NCBI GenBank assembly: GCA_014896455.1
Contig: JADBKJ010000023.1
Span: forward strand, 1-32,456
Source of the DNA: Thermoanaerobacter sp.
GTDB taxonomy: Bacteria; Bacillota; Thermoanaerobacteria; Thermoanaerobacterales; Thermoanaerobacteraceae
Reading direction: 5' to 3'
DNA length: 32,456 bases
Part shown: one piece after another, positions 30,917-32,456 of the stretch
Layout of the letters: each line of letters starts with the position of its first letter
Numbering within the stretch: position 1 is the stretch's first letter
Made by a program: the position numbers and the translations under genes
The notes under the pieces: model-generated
What the model saw: only the letters and a program-made list of their open reading frames with translations
Told to the model about the DNA's origin: nothing
Databases searched by the model: none

Positions 30917-32284
30917 TTAAAAAATTGAAGGCAACACCAATGCCACACTTTCTACATGGTGCGTATAAGGGAACATATCAACAGGCTGAACTTCCATCGT
31001 TTTGTATCCATTGTCCTCAAGGTATCTTAAATCCCGTGCTAATGTGGAAGGATTGCAAGAGACGTATACAATTTTTTTCGTATTCATTTTTATAACTGCT
31101 TCTAAAACAGATGTATCACAGCCCTTTCTTGGAGGATCCATTATAACTACATCTGCTTTGACTCCTTTATCAGCCAACTCAGGCATTACTTTTTCCGCAT
31201 CCCCCGAAATAAATTCCACGTTTTTAATGCCATTTATGTAAGCATTTCTCTTTGCGTCTTCCACTGCTTTGTGGACAGCCTCAATACCATAGACAAAGGC
31301 TGCCTTTTGTGCTGCAAACAAAGATATAGTCCCTATACCACAATACACATCTATTACAGTCTCCTCACCTTTTAAATCAGCATATTCAAGGGCTTTTCCG
31401 TATAAGACTTCTGTTTGAACAGGATTTACCTGAAAAAATGACAAAGGGGATATTTCAAATTTTATGTCTTTTATATAGTCAGTAATATTATCGCTTCCGT
31501 AAATAGTTATATTTTCCTCCCCCATAATCACATTAGTTTTTTTGGTATTAATATTTATTACTACACTTTTAAGCCCCCTTATCTCTTCTTTTAAAGCATC
31601 AATCAGTTGTTTTTTATATGGTATGTCCTTTCCATTAATCACAATAACAGCCATAACTTCCCCAGTTTTAAAAGCAACTCTTGTGACAATATGCCTTATC
31701 AGACCTTTTCCTGTTTTTTCGTCATATACAGATATGTTGTATTTTCTAATCCAATTCCTTACAATCCTAGCAATCTCATCACTAATCTCATGCTGTATCA
31801 TACAACTTTCCACAGGCACAATGTCATGAGAACGAGGAGCGTAAAAACCTGTAACAGCAGCTTTCCCTTCAACCATTCCAACTGGAAATTGTGCTTTATT
31901 TCTATACCGCTGAGGCTTTTCCATACCTATGGTATCGTGGACTTTTGTATGCACTTTGCCTATTCTCTCTAAATTGTCTTTGACTTTTTGCGTTTTATAT
32001 TTTAACTGCCCTTCGTAGCTTAAATGCTGCAGTGAACAGCCACCGCACTTATCTGCATAAGGACATAAAGGTTCTACTCTATCACGGGACTTTTCTAATA
32101 TTTCTACTACATGACCTATAACGTAATTTTTGGAAATTTTATCTATTTGTGCAACGACCCTCTCTCCTGTTAATGCTTCTTCTACAAAGACAGCCACCCC
32201 TTCAATTCTTCCAACTCCTTGGCCTTCATGGGCCATATTGTCAATATATACCTCGTATTCTTTCCCTACCTTTATGTTGTGCAA
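30917..32284 (-). CDS. rlmD: Second 23S rRNA (uracil-5-)-methyltransferase, RlmD/RlmCD type
   Basis: A 455-aa paralogue of the gene at 10829-12187. The TRAM domain is ~1-60 (NMAHEGQGVGRIEGVAVFVE). The iron-sulphur motif CPYADKCGGC has C74, C80 and C83, and a probable fourth ligand lies in ESCMIQH. The central domain has IRHIVTRVAFKTGE. The methyltransferase fold has VYCGIGTISLFA, VVIMDPPRKGCD and the catalytic YVSCNPSTLARDL. It starts at TTG 32284 with AGGGGG about 10 nt upstream; I found no better start. The 3' codons for VDMFPYT contain the sequence repeated at 1866 and 1916. Which paralogue modifies which uridine cannot be read from sequence. Confidence 0.9.
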   Translation of the reverse strand: MHNIKVGKEYEVYIDNMAHEGQGVGRIEGVAVFVEEALTGERVVAQIDKISKNYVIGHVVEILEKSRDRVEPLCPYADKCGGCSLQHLSYEGQLKYKTQKVKDNLERIGKVHTKVHDTIGMEKPQRYRNKAQFPVGMVEGKAAVTGFYAPRSHDIVPVESCMIQHEISDEIARIVRNWIRKYNISVYDEKTGKGLIRHIVTRVAFKTGEVMAVIVINGKDIPYKKQLIDALKEEIRGLKSVVININTKKTNVIMGEENITIYGSDNITDYIKDIKFEISPLSFFQVNPVQTEVLYGKALEYADLKGEETVIDVYCGIGTISLFAAQKAAFVYGIEAVHKAVEDAKRNAYINGIKNVEFISGDAEKVMPELADKGVKADVVIMDPPRKGCDTSVLEAVIKMNTKKIVYVSCNPSTLARDLRYLEDNGYKTMEVQPVDMFPYTHHVESVALVLPSIF

Positions 32285-32402
32285 TTCAAAAACGCCCCCT
32301 TTTTCCCATAATTATTATACCGTTATATGGCAAAGAAATATAGGGATTTTCATAACTTTGCACAAACGTTTGTTATGAATTAAAAAGAAAAAATACACTT
32401 GG

Positions 32403-32456
32403 CAGTTTGTTGACAAAGTTAAAAAATATTCAAAGGAGATATTTTGCATCGTCGCT
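32403..32456. mobile_element. Second copy of the fold-back element, cut by the window edge
   Basis: All 54 bases are identical to 14154-14207, the left end of the 263-bp element, in the same orientation. The flank before it (ATACACTTGG) differs, which fixes the left border at CAG. Confidence 0.85.

Overview
The window looks like chromosome of a thermophilic, anaerobic, spore-forming low-GC Firmicute close to Thermoanaerobacter. The sequence is AT-rich with strong AGGAGG ribosome sites and frequent GTG/TTG starts. It carries a cotJABC spore-coat operon, a SAM-I riboswitch in front of metF-metH, a HutP-type RNA-binding protein and a citramalate synthase. The genus is inferred from gene content, not from a database search.

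Layout. (1) 1-5.6 kb, mostly minus strand: a patatin-like lipase, a small helical protein, then a possible defence cluster. The cluster has a SIR2/AbiH-like NAD-binding protein, an unrecognised 279-aa partner 29 nt upstream of it, an unrecognised 157-aa protein, and a tight cassette of Phd-like antitoxin, winged-helix protein and Cys-rich protein. Two 17-nt repeats that match the 3' coding end of rlmD flank it. (2) 5.6-10.9 kb is a graveyard of mobile DNA: two broken serine recombinases, a truncated and frameshifted DDE transposase, the C-terminal relic of a type III restriction/helicase gene, an aminoglycoside-nucleotidyltransferase-like gene, and an IS3-family element with a stop codon in orfB. 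Two diverged copies of a ~300-bp segment (7744-8049 and 10575-10876) bound part of it. Each copy holds the end of the restriction gene, a 16-bp-stem hairpin and the 3' end of rlmD. Together with the att-like repeats this suggests repeated integration at rlmD. (3) 10.8-15.6 kb: an RlmD-type 23S rRNA methyltransferase; hutP with a downstream attenuator-like terminator controlling a gamma/beta pair of a sodium-pumping decarboxylase; a GC-rich fold-back element inserted in their terminator; and cotJABC. (4) 15.6-19.6 kb, minus strand: SAM-I riboswitch, metF, a methionine synthase lacking the reactivation domain, and a YbaK-type tRNA editing protein in one operon. (5) 19.8-29.1 kb is housekeeping: alpha-glucan phosphorylase, glucose-6-phosphate isomerase, a GRIGG-repeat protein, nitroreductase plus peptidase T, an alpha/beta hydrolase, a DUF1848 protein and citramalate synthase. 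(6) 29.1-32.4 kb: two small gene relics (a phosphatase/histidine-kinase chimera and a REP-associated transposase stub), a Crp/Fnr regulator with a likely target promoter for a DUF2892 membrane protein, a second RlmD paralogue, and the start of a second copy of the fold-back element.

No rRNA, tRNA or CRISPR array was seen. Strongest leads: the SIR2/279-aa gene pair, the HutP-controlled decarboxylase pump, the rlmD integration scars, and the fold-back element that duplicated a whole terminator stem.
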